Below, piece after piece: positions 29,424 through 38,651 of a DNA stretch of 64,000 nt. The position numbers and the translations under genes are program-made. The notes under the pieces were generated by a model that did no database searches, was not told the DNA's origin, and saw nothing but the letters and a program-made list of their open reading frames with translations. Location: positions 196,001-260,000 of the forward strand of contig NZ_CP146343.1 of assembly GCF_037055275.1 (NCBI RefSeq). Reading direction: 5' to 3'. Origin of the DNA: Pseudomonas sp. ML2-2023-3 (GTDB taxonomy: Bacteria > Pseudomonadota > Gammaproteobacteria > Pseudomonadales > Pseudomonadaceae). Every line of letters starts with the position of its first letter. Position 1 is the stretch's first letter.

Positions 29424-30380
29424 ATGCCGCGCATGCTGATCCGCAAGAACCCCAGCGACTTCAAAACCCTGCCGTTGTATGTCGAAGCCACACCTGAGGG
29501 GCTGAGCTATCAAAGCGTCGGCATGCCGCTGAACTTCACGCAAACCCTGCAAAAACGCCGACCGGTGAAAGTGGCCAACAGCGAGCGCTTTTCCCTGGAA
29601 CTGGCAAACCTTGGGGTATCGGTGCGCTTGACCTTGCATTGGCAAGGCCGCGACTACTGGGTGTTGGTGCGCCAGCGCAGGCAGGATCGGGGCGATGTGG
29701 TGCTCAAGCTGATTTCAGGCTATGTGCCAGCCCATGAGGTCAACCTGCCCCTGCATACGGCGATCCAGGAAATTGCCGAAGAGTGCTTGCTGGAAACCCC
29801 CGAAGGCTGGCTCAGCGGGCGCTTCAACGAAACGTGGCTACCGGCCCCCTATGCAGCCGCCCTGCATTACCGTGAAGCCCTGCCCTTTCGCCTGACGCCA
29901 CTGTCTGGAGCTGCGCGGCCCGTGCGCTGTGGCAGCCAGCCCCTGCTGGAACGACCACGGGCCTACGTGCATTTACCGACGGCGTCACTGCAACTGATTT
30001 ACGACCTGCGCCTGGAGGTCCCCAAGGAAGCCAAGTCCCTGAGCCTGTTTCATGTCGACGAGCGACTGGAAGGTGATCAACTGGTCGCGCGCCTGGACCG
30101 CAAGCACCCGGACCTGTACTTGATCCCGCTGACCGATGGCCAGCCCTGCGCCGAGCTGTACACCCTCACCAAAGACCAATTGCACCCTGCCAGTACCCGG
30201 GGCGTGCGTCTGGCCGAGAGCTTTGCGCCTCAGGACGGTTGGGTGGTACACGACGAGCGGATTCACTGGAAGGATTGGGTCAAGCAGCAAGGCTTGAGCC
30301 CGCCGACACCGGAGTCCAGGCTCAAGCGCCTGACCGGCAGGGCGCGGCAGATATTCAGAAAGGTCGTGAAGAAGGTTTAA
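29424..30380 (+). CDS. Conserved Pseudomonas protein of unknown function with a degenerate Nudix-like motif
   Basis: A 318-residue soluble protein. I recognise its N terminus (MPRMLIRKNPSDFKTLPLYV) as a conserved Pseudomonas family, sometimes labelled 'metal ABC transporter ATPase', but no Walker A or signature motif exists here, so that label is wrong. Residues of about 95-125 read GYVPAHEVNLPLHTAIQEIA then EECLLETPEG, which recalls a Nudix box. The spacing is two residues too long and the key Arg and Gly are replaced. ATG 29424 has AAGGAG 6 bases upstream. It lies 41 bases after the aldo/keto reductase gene, likely the same transcript. A REP pair follows. Confidence 0.7.
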   Translation: MPRMLIRKNPSDFKTLPLYVEATPEGLSYQSVGMPLNFTQTLQKRRPVKVANSERFSLELANLGVSVRLTLHWQGRDYWVLVRQRRQDRGDVVLKLISGYVPAHEVNLPLHTAIQEIAEECLLETPEGWLSGRFNETWLPAPYAAALHYREALPFRLTPLSGAARPVRCGSQPLLERPRAYVHLPTASLQLIYDLRLEVPKEAKSLSLFHVDERLEGDQLVARLDRKHPDLYLIPLTDGQPCAELYTLTKDQLHPASTRGVRLAESFAPQDGWVVHDERIHWKDWVKQQGLSPPTPESRLKRLTGRARQIFRKVVKKV

Positions 30381-30397
30381 ACCCGGAGCAATGCACG

Positions 30398-30483
30398 TGT
30401 GGGAGTGGCCTTGCTCGCGATACAGTCGAGGCGGTCTTCAGAAAAACCGGGGCGATCTTATCGCGAGCAAGCCCGCTCCCACA
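30398..30483. repeat. REP pair (inverted)
   Basis: Copies TGTGGGAGTGGCCTTGCTCG at 30398 onward and the inverted TCGCGAGCAAGCCCGCTCCC ending at 30483, between the convergent genes ending at 30380 and 30501. The left copy has two substitutions relative to the consensus. Confidence 0.9.
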
Positions 30484-30500
30484 TTGCATTCGCTTGATCG

Positions 30501-31922
30501 TTACTGACCGCGAATCTTCTCGACAATCGCCGTGGTCGAGCTGTTTTCAACCAGCCCCAGCACTTTGACCGTACCGCCATAAGCCGCCACGATATCGGCA
30601 CCGACCACTTGATCGATCCCGTAATCACCGCCCTTGACCAGTACATCCGGCTTGACCTGGGCCAGCAGGTTCTCTGGAGTCGCTTCAGGGAAGCTGATCA
30701 CCCAGTCCACCGCGCCCAAACCCGCCAATACGGCCATACGCCGGTCAACGCTATTGATCGGGCGACCAGGGCCTTTGAGGCGACTCACTGAAGCGTCATC
30801 GTTGACCGCAACGATCAGGCGATCGCCCTGGGCCCGCGCTTGCTCCAGGTAGGTCACATGACCGGCATGGAGGATGTCGAAGCAACCATTGGTGAAGACG
30901 ATTTTCTCGTTATGCGCCCGTGCATCTTCGATGGCCTGTAACAGCTGATCTAGGCTCAGAACACCACGCTCAGAACCTTCGGAGCGCTGAATCGCCCGGC
31001 GCAGTTCCGGCGCACTGATGGCTGCCGTACCCAGCTTGCCGACAACAATACCGGCCGCCAGATTGGCCAGCGCCACGGCGTGGGGCAGTTCTTCACCGGC
31101 AGCAATGGCGGCGGCCAGGGTCGAAATAACGGTATCGCCAGCACCTGTAACGTCAAACACTTCACGTGCCCGAGCGGGCAAGTGCATGGCTGCAAAGCCC
31201 GGACGCAACAAGGTCATGCCATGCTCGCCACGGGTCACCAGCAAGGCCCCCAGATCCAGATCAGCCATCAGCCTGGCGCCTTTGGCCACCAGGTCAGCCT
31301 CATCGGTGCAGCCACCGACGATGGCTTCGAACTCGCTGAGATTGGGCGTGATCAGGCTTGCACCACGGTAGATAGAGAAGTCCTTGCCCTTGGGGTCAGC
31401 CAGAACCGGAATACCTTTGGCCCGCGCAGCCTGGATCAGCACCTGATGGTTTTTCAGGGCGCCTTTGCCGTAGTCGGACAGCACCAGCACCTTGATGCCT
31501 TCGAGCAGGTTTTCAACTTCGGCGCCCAACGCCAGGGCGTCAGTGGCGAACGGTTCTTCGAAGTCGATACGCAGCAGTTGCTGGTGACGGCTCATGACCC
31601 GTAGCTTGACGATGGTCGGCTGGTGCGCGATTCGCTGGAACAATGCACGAACACCGGCGCCTTCAAGCCGATTGGCCAGGCTGTCGGCGGCTTCATCGTC
31701 GCCGGTCACACCGACCAATGAGGCAGGCGCACCCAGTGCGGCAATGTTGAGTGCAACGTTGGCAGCGCCGCCCGGGCGGTCTTCGATTTGCTCGACCTTG
31801 ACCACCGGCACCGGCGCCTCAGGCGAAATCCGTGAGGTCCCGCCATGCCAATAACGGTCGAGCATGACATCGCCTACCACCAAGACAGGGGCTTGATCGA
31901 ATCGCGGCATGGACAACTTCAT
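30501..31922 (-). CDS. hldE: Bifunctional heptose-7-phosphate kinase / heptose-1-phosphate adenylyltransferase
   Basis: Makes ADP-D-glycero-beta-D-manno-heptose for the LPS inner core. The 473-residue protein fuses an N-terminal PfkB/ribokinase-type kinase to a C-terminal nucleotidyltransferase. The kinase covers about 1-330, with [27 protein letters not shown] and the anion-hole [13 protein letters not shown]. The transferase covers about 340-473, with [20 protein letters not shown]. The full fusion is as in E. coli. Starts 151 bases after msbA on the same strand; a palindrome lies between them. Confidence 0.97.
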   Translation of the reverse strand: MKLSMPRFDQAPVLVVGDVMLDRYWHGGTSRISPEAPVPVVKVEQIEDRPGGAANVALNIAALGAPASLVGVTGDDEAADSLANRLEGAGVRALFQRIAHQPTIVKLRVMSRHQQLLRIDFEEPFATDALALGAEVENLLEGIKVLVLSDYGKGALKNHQVLIQAARAKGIPVLADPKGKDFSIYRGASLITPNLSEFEAIVGGCTDEADLVAKGARLMADLDLGALLVTRGEHGMTLLRPGFAAMHLPARAREVFDVTGAGDTVISTLAAAIAAGEELPHAVALANLAAGIVVGKLGTAAISAPELRRAIQRSEGSERGVLSLDQLLQAIEDARAHNEKIVFTNGCFDILHAGHVTYLEQARAQGDRLIVAVNDDASVSRLKGPGRPINSVDRRMAVLAGLGAVDWVISFPEATPENLLAQVKPDVLVKGGDYGIDQVVGADIVAAYGGTVKVLGLVENSSTTAIVEKIRGQ

Positions 31923-32032
31923 GGAGATCCCACATACAAAATGAACAGGGGCGCGATATTAACACAGGGTGAACGCAGGTCCGTTCACGGTATTAATCGC
32001 AGCGAATGAGAATCAGGCATAGCGAACGCGTT

Positions 32033-32069
32033 GTGTCGCCGCTACCGAAGGCTCCGGCAGCGGCGACAC
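32033..32069. repeat. GC-rich hairpin between msbA and hldE
   Basis: GTGTCGCCGCT (32033-32043) pairs with AGCGGCGACAC (32059-32069), with a further CCG/CGG pair inside. Lies just after the msbA stop on the minus strand. No T-tract, so it may slow rather than end transcription into hldE. Confidence 0.7.
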
Positions 32070-32073
32070 CCTG

Positions 32074-33882
32074 CTAGGCGATATCGCCCGAGGTTTGAGG
32101 CGCATCAAGGCCCATCGAGTGAAGGCGCGCGTAGTAGCCGTTTTGCGCCATCAGCTCGGCATGGGTGCCGCGCTCGACAATTTGACCCTGATCCATGACC
32201 AGGATCAGATCGGCTTTCTCGATGGTCGTCAGGCGGTGAGCGATCACCAGCGTGGTACGGCCTTTCATCACGTGGTCGAGTGCTGCCTGGATATGGCGCT
32301 CAGACTCGGTATCCAGCGCCGAGGTGGCTTCATCCAGAATCAACAATGGCGCATTCTTGAGCAACGCCCGGGCAATGGCCAGACGCTGGCGCTGACCGCC
32401 GGAAAGCAGCACGCCGTTCTCGCCGACCTGAGTGTCCAGGCCTTGTGGCAATTGCTCGATAAAGTCCATCGCGTAGGCATCACGCGCCGCTTTTTCGATA
32501 TCGGCACGGGGTGCACCCGCCAAATCGCCATAGGCAATGTTGTTGGCCACGGTGTCGCTGAACAGGGTCACATGCTGAGTCACCTGGGCAATATGACGGC
32601 GCAGGTTAAGCAGGCGGTAGTCCTCGATATCAACACCATCGAGCAGAATTTCGCCCGACGTGTGGTGATAGAAACGCGGAATCAGGTTCGCCAGTGTCGA
32701 CTTGCCGCTACCGGAACGCCCCACAAGCGCCACCATCTGCCCTGGTTCGGCCGTGAAGGTCACGTCCTTGAGCACCTGACGATCGGTGTCCGGGTAGGTG
32801 AAGTTCAGGTTACGCACTTCAAGGCGACCGCTGACGTGGTCGCGCTCAACAGTGCCGGTGTCTACTTCAGGCTGCTCGTCCAGTTGTTCAAAGATGCTTT
32901 CAGCACCGGCCACACCCTTCTGGATCGTCGAGCTGACTTCAGACAGCTGGCGAATCGGCTTGGGCAACAAACCGGCCAGGGTGATGTAGGCAATCATGTC
33001 GCCCGCCGAAGAGTCGCCGCGCAGGTAAAGCACCAGGAACATCAGGACGCCCATGGCCACGTAGATGACCAGTTGCAGCATCGGGGTGTAAATCGCCCCG
33101 GTACGGGTCATGCGCAGTTGCTTGTCAGTGTTGCTCTGACTGGCTTCCAGAAAGCGCTTCTGCTCGTAGGCTTCACCGCCAAAACTGCGTACAACGCGAT
33201 AACCCTGAATAGTTTCCGAGGCGACGTGCGTCACGTCACCCATCGCTACCTGGATCTTCTTGCTTTGCTTGCGGAATTTTTTGCTGGCCGTGCTCACCAT
33301 GACGGCAATCAGCGGCAGGATCGCAACCATCACCAGCGTCAGGCGCCAGTTCATCCACAGCAACGAGCCAAACAGGAACACAACGGTCATGCCTTCACGG
33401 ATGACGACCTTGATCGCATCGGTGGCAGCGCCGGTGACCATGGTCACGTTGAAGGTGATACGGGAGATCAGGTGGCCCGAGTTGTGCTTGTCAAAGTAGC
33501 GATTGGGCAGTACCAGCAGGTTATTGAACAGCTGAACCCGCAAGTCATGCACCAGGCCCAGAGACACCTTGGCCAGGAAGTAGTTACCCAGGAAGGAACC
33601 CAGGCCCTGCCAGGCGGCGATCAATACGATCAGTATCGGCACGACCTGCAACAGGCGCAGATCACGCAAATAGGGAACAGTGGGGAACAGCACTGCATCC
33701 GGATTGGACAGGCCATCGACGAAATACTTGAGGATGTAACCAAGCATTGGCTGGGTCGAAGCGAAAATAAGAAACCCGAGGATACTCAGCAGGAAAAGGC
33801 CGACATAAGGCCGGACATAGCTGAGCAGGCGCAGATATATCTTCAAGCTCGATTCGCTTGTGCTGGGGCTGGATTCGGTCAT
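32074..33882 (-). CDS. msbA: Lipid A export ATP-binding/permease protein MsbA
   Basis: A 602-residue half-transporter that flips lipid A-core across the inner membrane as a homodimer. Six membrane helices occupy about residues 20-320. The nucleotide-binding domain follows with Walker A GRSGSGKST, signature LSGGQRQR, Walker B LLILDEATSALD and the His switch in VIAHRL. Length is close to E. coli MsbA (582). Divergent from the WaaL-kinase gene at 34040; the 157-base gap must hold both promoters. hldE follows on the same strand. Confidence 0.96.
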   Translation of the reverse strand: MTESSPSTSESSLKIYLRLLSYVRPYVGLFLLSILGFLIFASTQPMLGYILKYFVDGLSNPDAVLFPTVPYLRDLRLLQVVPILIVLIAAWQGLGSFLGNYFLAKVSLGLVHDLRVQLFNNLLVLPNRYFDKHNSGHLISRITFNVTMVTGAATDAIKVVIREGMTVVFLFGSLLWMNWRLTLVMVAILPLIAVMVSTASKKFRKQSKKIQVAMGDVTHVASETIQGYRVVRSFGGEAYEQKRFLEASQSNTDKQLRMTRTGAIYTPMLQLVIYVAMGVLMFLVLYLRGDSSAGDMIAYITLAGLLPKPIRQLSEVSSTIQKGVAGAESIFEQLDEQPEVDTGTVERDHVSGRLEVRNLNFTYPDTDRQVLKDVTFTAEPGQMVALVGRSGSGKSTLANLIPRFYHHTSGEILLDGVDIEDYRLLNLRRHIAQVTQHVTLFSDTVANNIAYGDLAGAPRADIEKAARDAYAMDFIEQLPQGLDTQVGENGVLLSGGQRQRLAIARALLKNAPLLILDEATSALDTESERHIQAALDHVMKGRTTLVIAHRLTTIEKADLILVMDQGQIVERGTHAELMAQNGYYARLHSMGLDAPQTSGDIA

Positions 33883-34039
33883 ATCACGCGGCGGTTAGTC
33901 AAAAAGGATGCTGACTTTATCACAGCTTCTCTGGTGTACTGACTGCCGCTTGAACCCCAGCCTCCCAGGGCAGTAAAAACGACACTTCAGGGCCAGTACG
34001 CTAGTATGGCCGTCCAAAACCTGGAATGAACCTTTCAGC

Positions 34040-35914
34040 ATGCAATTCAGTTACTTAAATTATTCAAAGCAGCGGGTGTTTGATTTCATCTGCCTGTGGC
34101 TACTACCTGCCGGTCTTTTATTGCTTCTATCCGACCTTTATTTTCTGCCAGGACGCAGTCTTCATCACAAGTTGTATTACGGCCTGTTCAGTATTCCGAC
34201 CCTTATCGCGATCATCTTGCGGCCCAAAGAGCTGAAAGAGATTCTGCGTGACCCGATAGTCCTCGGCTTCATGTTGTTTGCCGCCTGGGCGATGGCCAGC
34301 CTGATGTGGACCAACGGCGAAGAAGACTTCGTGGGTTCGCTCAAGCCGGCCTTGCACCTGCTGATGCTGTTCTGGGGCTGCGCGCTGCTGACCCGATACC
34401 GCAGTGAAAGCCTGCAACCGGTGTTCTTCGCCGCTGCTGTGATTGCCTTGGTCGCGACTGTCTATAACCTGTACATGTTCATTCCCATCAGCCTTGTCGT
34501 CCCGGAATACCGGATGATCGGTGCGGGCGCCTTCGACAACCCGCTGCTGAGCTCTCACGCGTTCGGCTTCTTTTGCATTTACTGGCTCACCCTGGGCATG
34601 ACCTGCAAACGGCCGCAGATCCTGTTTATCGCGATCCCAGCCTTTACCATCATGTTCGCAGCACTGCTGGCCACCGGCTCCAGAACCCCTCTGGTGGCAG
34701 TCGTAATGGCCATGGTGTGGCTGAGCTTTATCTGCTGGAACCGCCGCTCACTGGCGCTGATGAGCATGCTGGTTGTGGGAGGGGCAGTGGTGGTCGCGCT
34801 GTTCTGGGAAATGCTCATAAGCCGTGGCAGTTCATTTCGACTTGATCTGTGGAACATGGTGCTTGCGCTGATAGAACAACGCCCGTGGATCGGTTATGGT
34901 TACGAAGCTACTCTGGGCCTGGAACTGCCGGGCACCGGCGGCTACATCGTAAGCGAACCACACAACTTCGCCCTCGGCGTGCTGTATTACACCGGCATTC
35001 TGGGCTTCACGCCCTGGCTGTTCATGCAGGTCTGGGGGCTTTACAGCAGCTGGCGCCATCGCGTGCAACCGCTGTTCATCCTGGCGTCTGCCTGGCTGGT
35101 GTACGGCATTGGTGCCGGCCTGACCGAAGGCGGCGGCATACTGCCAAGGCCGAAAGAACACTGGTACCTGCTGTGGATTCCCCTGGCCCTGATTGCTGCT
35201 CTGAGCATCAACCAGCGCCTCAAGACTTTGCGCGACCGACCTGTGCGCAACCTTTCCCAGGCGGCGTTCGACACCCTTCAGACCCATGCGCAGGTGATTG
35301 AAGAAGATGGTCTGGGCCCCAAAGTCCTGCGCCTGGAAAACGGCAACTTCCTCAAGCTGTTCCGCGGGCGTCGCTGCTATACATCCGGCAGTTTCAACCC
35401 GTACTCCGAACGTTTTGCCGTCAACAGCGAGCGCTTGCAGGGCATGGGGATTGCCGCACCGAAAATCCTGGACCTGTATCAACTGAAGGATGGCAGTACG
35501 GCTGTGCTGTATCAGCCGCTGCCGGGCCAAACCCTGCGTCAGGTCATGCAATCGATGGGGTCGCCCGCGGTTCGCCAGGCACTGGTGGAGCGATTCGGCA
35601 AGTTCCTGGCGGTACTGCACGACAAGGGCATTTACTTCCGCTCGCTACATTTGGGCAATGTGCTGCTGATGGACGATGGCGAATTCGCCCTGATCGATAT
35701 CGCCGACATGCACCTCTACCCTTCAGCGCTCAGGATCGCCTTGCGCCAGCGCAACCTGCGCCACATGCAGCGTTACCCCGAAGATCGCCGCTGGTTGTTC
35801 GAAGAACAACTGCAGGCGCTACTCGACGGCTACGCCAGCCTGGCCGACCCGGTGGCCGTCAACAGCCTGAGCCAGCAAATCAAACAGCTGGGCACGGCAC
35901 ACGCTGCAACCTGA
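34040..35914 (+). CDS. waaL: O-antigen ligase (WaaL) fused to a kinase-fold domain
   Basis: Residues of about 1-390 form an O-antigen ligase with roughly 11-12 membrane helices. The large periplasmic loop carries the conserved EPHNFALGVLYYTG, whose His is the expected catalytic residue, preceded by the Arg-containing TGSRTPLVAV. Residues of about 400-624 are a soluble kinase-fold domain of the LPS-kinase/'toluene tolerance' type. Its catalytic-loop motif reads YFRSLHLGNVLL, where Ser stands in place of the usual HRD Asp, and the metal-binding motif is ALIDIADM. In P. aeruginosa these are two genes (PA4999 and PA4998) as I recall, so this is a fusion. It would ligate O-polymer to lipid A-core in the periplasm with a cytoplasmic tail. 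Confidence 0.85.
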   Translation: MQFSYLNYSKQRVFDFICLWLLPAGLLLLLSDLYFLPGRSLHHKLYYGLFSIPTLIAIILRPKELKEILRDPIVLGFMLFAAWAMASLMWTNGEEDFVGSLKPALHLLMLFWGCALLTRYRSESLQPVFFAAAVIALVATVYNLYMFIPISLVVPEYRMIGAGAFDNPLLSSHAFGFFCIYWLTLGMTCKRPQILFIAIPAFTIMFAALLATGSRTPLVAVVMAMVWLSFICWNRRSLALMSMLVVGGAVVVALFWEMLISRGSSFRLDLWNMVLALIEQRPWIGYGYEATLGLELPGTGGYIVSEPHNFALGVLYYTGILGFTPWLFMQVWGLYSSWRHRVQPLFILASAWLVYGIGAGLTEGGGILPRPKEHWYLLWIPLALIAALSINQRLKTLRDRPVRNLSQAAFDTLQTHAQVIEEDGLGPKVLRLENGNFLKLFRGRRCYTSGSFNPYSERFAVNSERLQGMGIAAPKILDLYQLKDGSTAVLYQPLPGQTLRQVMQSMGSPAVRQALVERFGKFLAVLHDKGIYFRSLHLGNVLLMDDGEFALIDIADMHLYPSALRIALRQRNLRHMQRYPEDRRWLFEEQLQALLDGYASLADPVAVNSLSQQIKQLGTAHAAT

Positions 35915-35923
35915 CACATCAGC

Positions 35924-35981
35924 GGAGCGCCCTCGGGCGCTCCCGACCACGGCCACGATCAGCCGTTGTCTGCTGATCGTG
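35924..35981. terminator. Two hairpins between convergent genes
   Basis: GGAGCGCCC/GGGCGCTCC (35924-35943) and CACGATCAGC/GCTGATCGTG (35954-35981, 8-base loop) fill the gap between the waaL fusion and the acetyltransferase gene. Neither has a T-tract, but their place suggests bidirectional termination. Confidence 0.55.
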
Positions 35982-35982
35982 C

Positions 35983-36603
35983 TCAGGCCTGACGCTGACG
36001 GGCCAAGGTCAAGAAGCCTTCAATATTGTCACTGCACAACTGGCCGACCGCTTGCTCGATATCGGCATCCGGCCATTCCCACCAGGCAGTTTGCAACAAG
36101 GCCAGGCGCTGCTCCTCAGGGAACCTCCAGCGCAGGAACTTCGCCGGGTTGCCACCCACGACTGCATACGGTTCAACATCACGCGTCACCAACGCACCGG
36201 CCGCCACAATGGCGCCGTGGCCAATGCTGACACCCGACAGCACGGTGCTGTTGGAGCACAGCCACACATCACTGCCCACCACCACATCGCCACGGGTGCC
36301 GTTGTAATCGGTAATGTGCTGCGCCGCCTTGAGCATCGCCGGAAAGGGATACGTTGTTACCCAGTCGGCGCGATGGTGCCCGCCCAAAAATATATTCACC
36401 CCTTCGGCAATCGAGCAAAAAGCCCCGATGCGCAGGGTCGAGCCTTCTTTCCAGTCATGCACCAAGGGCAGACCATAGCTGCCACGACCCATTTCGTAGT
36501 CGGGATAGCACTGTTTGAAACGGGCAACGCCCCGCTCGATTTTCGGTAATTTACGGATTGCACGCTTGGCGCGCTTCTCCCGAAAACGTTCAATCCAGCC
36601 CAT
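35983..36603 (-). CDS. CatB-related O-acetyltransferase (left-handed beta-helix)
   Basis: A 206-residue hexapeptide-repeat protein. The turns run from [19 protein letters not shown] through [19 protein letters not shown] and [17 protein letters not shown] to [15 protein letters not shown], the signature end of the CatB/VatD xenobiotic and sugar O-acetyltransferase group. The catalytic His is expected in GGHHRADWV. Acetyl-CoA would be the donor. Its place at the end of the core glycosyltransferase run, 15 bases after a GT2 gene, argues for acetylation of an LPS sugar rather than chloramphenicol. I do not recall this gene in the P. aeruginosa cluster, so it may be lineage-specific. Confidence 0.87.
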   Translation of the reverse strand: MGWIERFREKRAKRAIRKLPKIERGVARFKQCYPDYEMGRGSYGLPLVHDWKEGSTLRIGAFCSIAEGVNIFLGGHHRADWVTTYPFPAMLKAAQHITDYNGTRGDVVVGSDVWLCSNSTVLSGVSIGHGAIVAAGALVTRDVEPYAVVGGNPAKFLRWRFPEEQRLALLQTAWWEWPDADIEQAVGQLCSDNIEGFLTLARQRQA

Positions 36604-36618
36604 GGTGCACTCCCCGTC

Positions 36619-37503
36619 TCAGTCTTTTTCCAGCGGTGAAAAATACAACCGCCCCAAGCCACGCCAGGTTTTACCCGTCCAGTGCCTGAACGGAATCTGT
36701 GCCAACAACTCACGGGCCAGGGCACGATTGCGGTTGGCCGTTTTCAGGAACATGGAGTTGAGAAACTTGTAACGCACCTCGTCATACAACGGATGGTCAC
36801 TGAAGAGCGCATAGATGCGCAAAATACTGTCGTTCATGAAGCGATGGTTCTTGTACGAGTTGGTGGCGTGCTTGCGATAGCGCGCCATCACCACGTTCAG
36901 GCCGTCGATAAAGTACCCGGCGTGGGTAATTTTCAGCTCGATGTACAGATCTTCAAGGCGAATGGCCGGATCAAAGCCCCCCACCTTGTCCAGCGCTTCG
37001 CGGCGGATCATCAGGGTTGGCGCTGGCGGATAAGGCTTGCGCTCAAGGAACATGTCATCAAAATCCAGACGCCTGAACGGTACGTCACGGCGCTGGCGAT
37101 TCTCCGGGAACAGGTTGCCGTCGGCATCGATCAACTCGATATTACCCGCGCAAATACCCACTTCGGGCTTGCCATCCATGTACGCGACCTGCACCGCAAT
37201 GCGGTCCGGCATCATGATGTCATCGGAGCCGAACGGCACAATCAGGCTGCCCTTGGCACGGGCAATCGCGCCATTCAGGGTGTTGGTCAGGCCCTGATTC
37301 TGCTGTACCCGAAAGTCGAAACCATGCACCGCCTGCAAGCGCTCAATGCGCTCGACGCTGTCATCGGGTGAACCGTCATCAACCACCAGCAACTCAATAT
37401 TGGGATAGGTCTGATCCAGAACACTCTGAATGCTCTGCTCGATATAAGGCCCGTGGTTATAGGAGGCGATGATCACCGTTACCAAGGGTTGCGAATCTGT
37501 CAT
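36619..37503 (-). CDS. Family 2 glycosyltransferase (outer-core LPS)
   Basis: A 294-residue GT-A fold enzyme: TVIIASYNHGPYIEQSIQSV at the N terminus, VVDDGSPDDS, and the metal-binding motif FGSDDIMMPDR near residue 95. No membrane helices. Likely adds a sugar to the outer core from a nucleotide donor. By position it could correspond to the P. aeruginosa rhamnosyltransferase WapR, but sequence alone does not fix the sugar. Overlaps the upstream GT4 gene by four bases (37500-37503). Confidence 0.88.
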   Translation of the reverse strand: MTDSQPLVTVIIASYNHGPYIEQSIQSVLDQTYPNIELLVVDDGSPDDSVERIERLQAVHGFDFRVQQNQGLTNTLNGAIARAKGSLIVPFGSDDIMMPDRIAVQVAYMDGKPEVGICAGNIELIDADGNLFPENRQRRDVPFRRLDFDDMFLERKPYPPAPTLMIRREALDKVGGFDPAIRLEDLYIELKITHAGYFIDGLNVVMARYRKHATNSYKNHRFMNDSILRIYALFSDHPLYDEVRYKFLNSMFLKTANRNRALARELLAQIPFRHWTGKTWRGLGRLYFSPLEKD

Positions 37504-38651
37504 GGGTGTTCCTTGCGTGCCTGGCTCAAGCCAGAGTCGATCAAATCCAGATACTGCTGACGGAACACTTCAATGTCGTGGTGCTCCTGCAAGTAGCGAT
37601 ACGCCTGTTCACCCTTGGCCTGCAGCGCCTGATCCGACAAGGCCAGGTACTCATCCAGCGCGGCGGTGAGTGTCGCCACATCACTGGGCTTCACGGCCAG
37701 GCCGCCAGCGCCTTCAATCAGCGGCAACATGGCCGGCACATTGGTTGCGATCACAGGCAAATGCCCGCTCATGCCTTCAAGCAGCGCCAACCCCAGGCCT
37801 TCTGCCAGCGAAGGCATGGTCCAGATATCGAAGGCGCGCACGTACTGCAATGCATTCTCCTGGAAACCCAGCAGGTGCGCACGGCCAGTGAGGCCCAACT
37901 GCTCGATCTGTTCGCGCAGGCGCGACTCTTCACGCCCGGCGCCAATGATTGCCAACTGCGCTGTCGGGTATTTGTCTTTCAAGGTGGCGAAGGCTTGCAG
38001 CAAGAAACGATGGCCCTTGATCGGCACCAAACGTCCCAGAGCACCAATCATCCGTGCATCCTGATCCAGGCCGAGCTGTTCACGTGCCTGCTGGCGTGGC
38101 AGCTGCAAGGCTTCGGCTTGCTCGATGTCGATGGCATTGGTAATCGCGTAAGTATTTTGCTCGGTGAAACCGCACTTGCAGTCGAGCAGGTACTGTTTGA
38201 CCGCAGGTGACACGCCTACAAAACGCCATGCCTTGTCGATCAGGCGCTTGGCCTGGCTGCGACGATAGAAGCGGTCGTATTCACCAAATCCGTGGGAAAT
38301 GCCCACACACAGCGGAATTTTCAGCCAGCGGTTGAGCTGCAGCATCATGTTCACGGGCTTGAAGCGGTTGCAGATCACCACATCAAACTGTTCTTTACGG
38401 CAGAACTTGTACAACGCCCACATGGCGCGCAGGCGCATGCCCTTGAGCGACTTGTCGCTGAACTCGAAATACACCGAGTGATCCGCCTTGCTCACCGGCT
38501 CGCCCGGGGCCGGACGCCCACGCAAAAAGGCCGCCGTGATTTCGTAGCGCTCTCGGGGGAGCGCGCGCACGATCTGCTCGGCGAGATCGGCAAAGTCATG
38601 GGATTTGACGTTGTAATCGGGCTGCAATTGCAAAACCTTGGAACGCTTCAT
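37500..38651 (-). CDS. Family 4 glycosyltransferase (Ssg-like)
   Basis: A 383-residue GT-B enzyme with the GT4 C-terminal motif PSLAEGLGLALLEGMSGHLP and an N-terminal half (VICNRFKPVNMMLQ, ISHGFGEYDRFYRRS) shared with the GT at 41129 in the same window. These two are therefore paralogues. Position matches the P. aeruginosa cell-surface-sugar gene PA5001 (ssg). It would transfer a nucleotide-sugar residue onto the core at the cytoplasmic face. Overlaps dnpA by four bases upstream and the GT2 gene by four downstream. Confidence 0.88.
   Translation of the reverse strand: MKRSKVLQLQPDYNVKSHDFADLAEQIVRALPRERYEITAAFLRGRPAPGEPVSKADHSVYFEFSDKSLKGMRLRAMWALYKFCRKEQFDVVICNRFKPVNMMLQLNRWLKIPLCVGISHGFGEYDRFYRRSQAKRLIDKAWRFVGVSPAVKQYLLDCKCGFTEQNTYAITNAIDIEQAEALQLPRQQAREQLGLDQDARMIGALGRLVPIKGHRFLLQAFATLKDKYPTAQLAIIGAGREESRLREQIEQLGLTGRAHLLGFQENALQYVRAFDIWTMPSLAEGLGLALLEGMSGHLPVIATNVPAMLPLIEGAGGLAVKPSDVATLTAALDEYLALSDQALQAKGEQAYRYLQEHHDIEVFRQQYLDLIDSGLSQARKEHP

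Noticed and set aside
29424..30380. Metal ABC transporter ATPase (a label used for this family)
   Set aside because: No Walker A, Walker B or signature motif in the translated protein.
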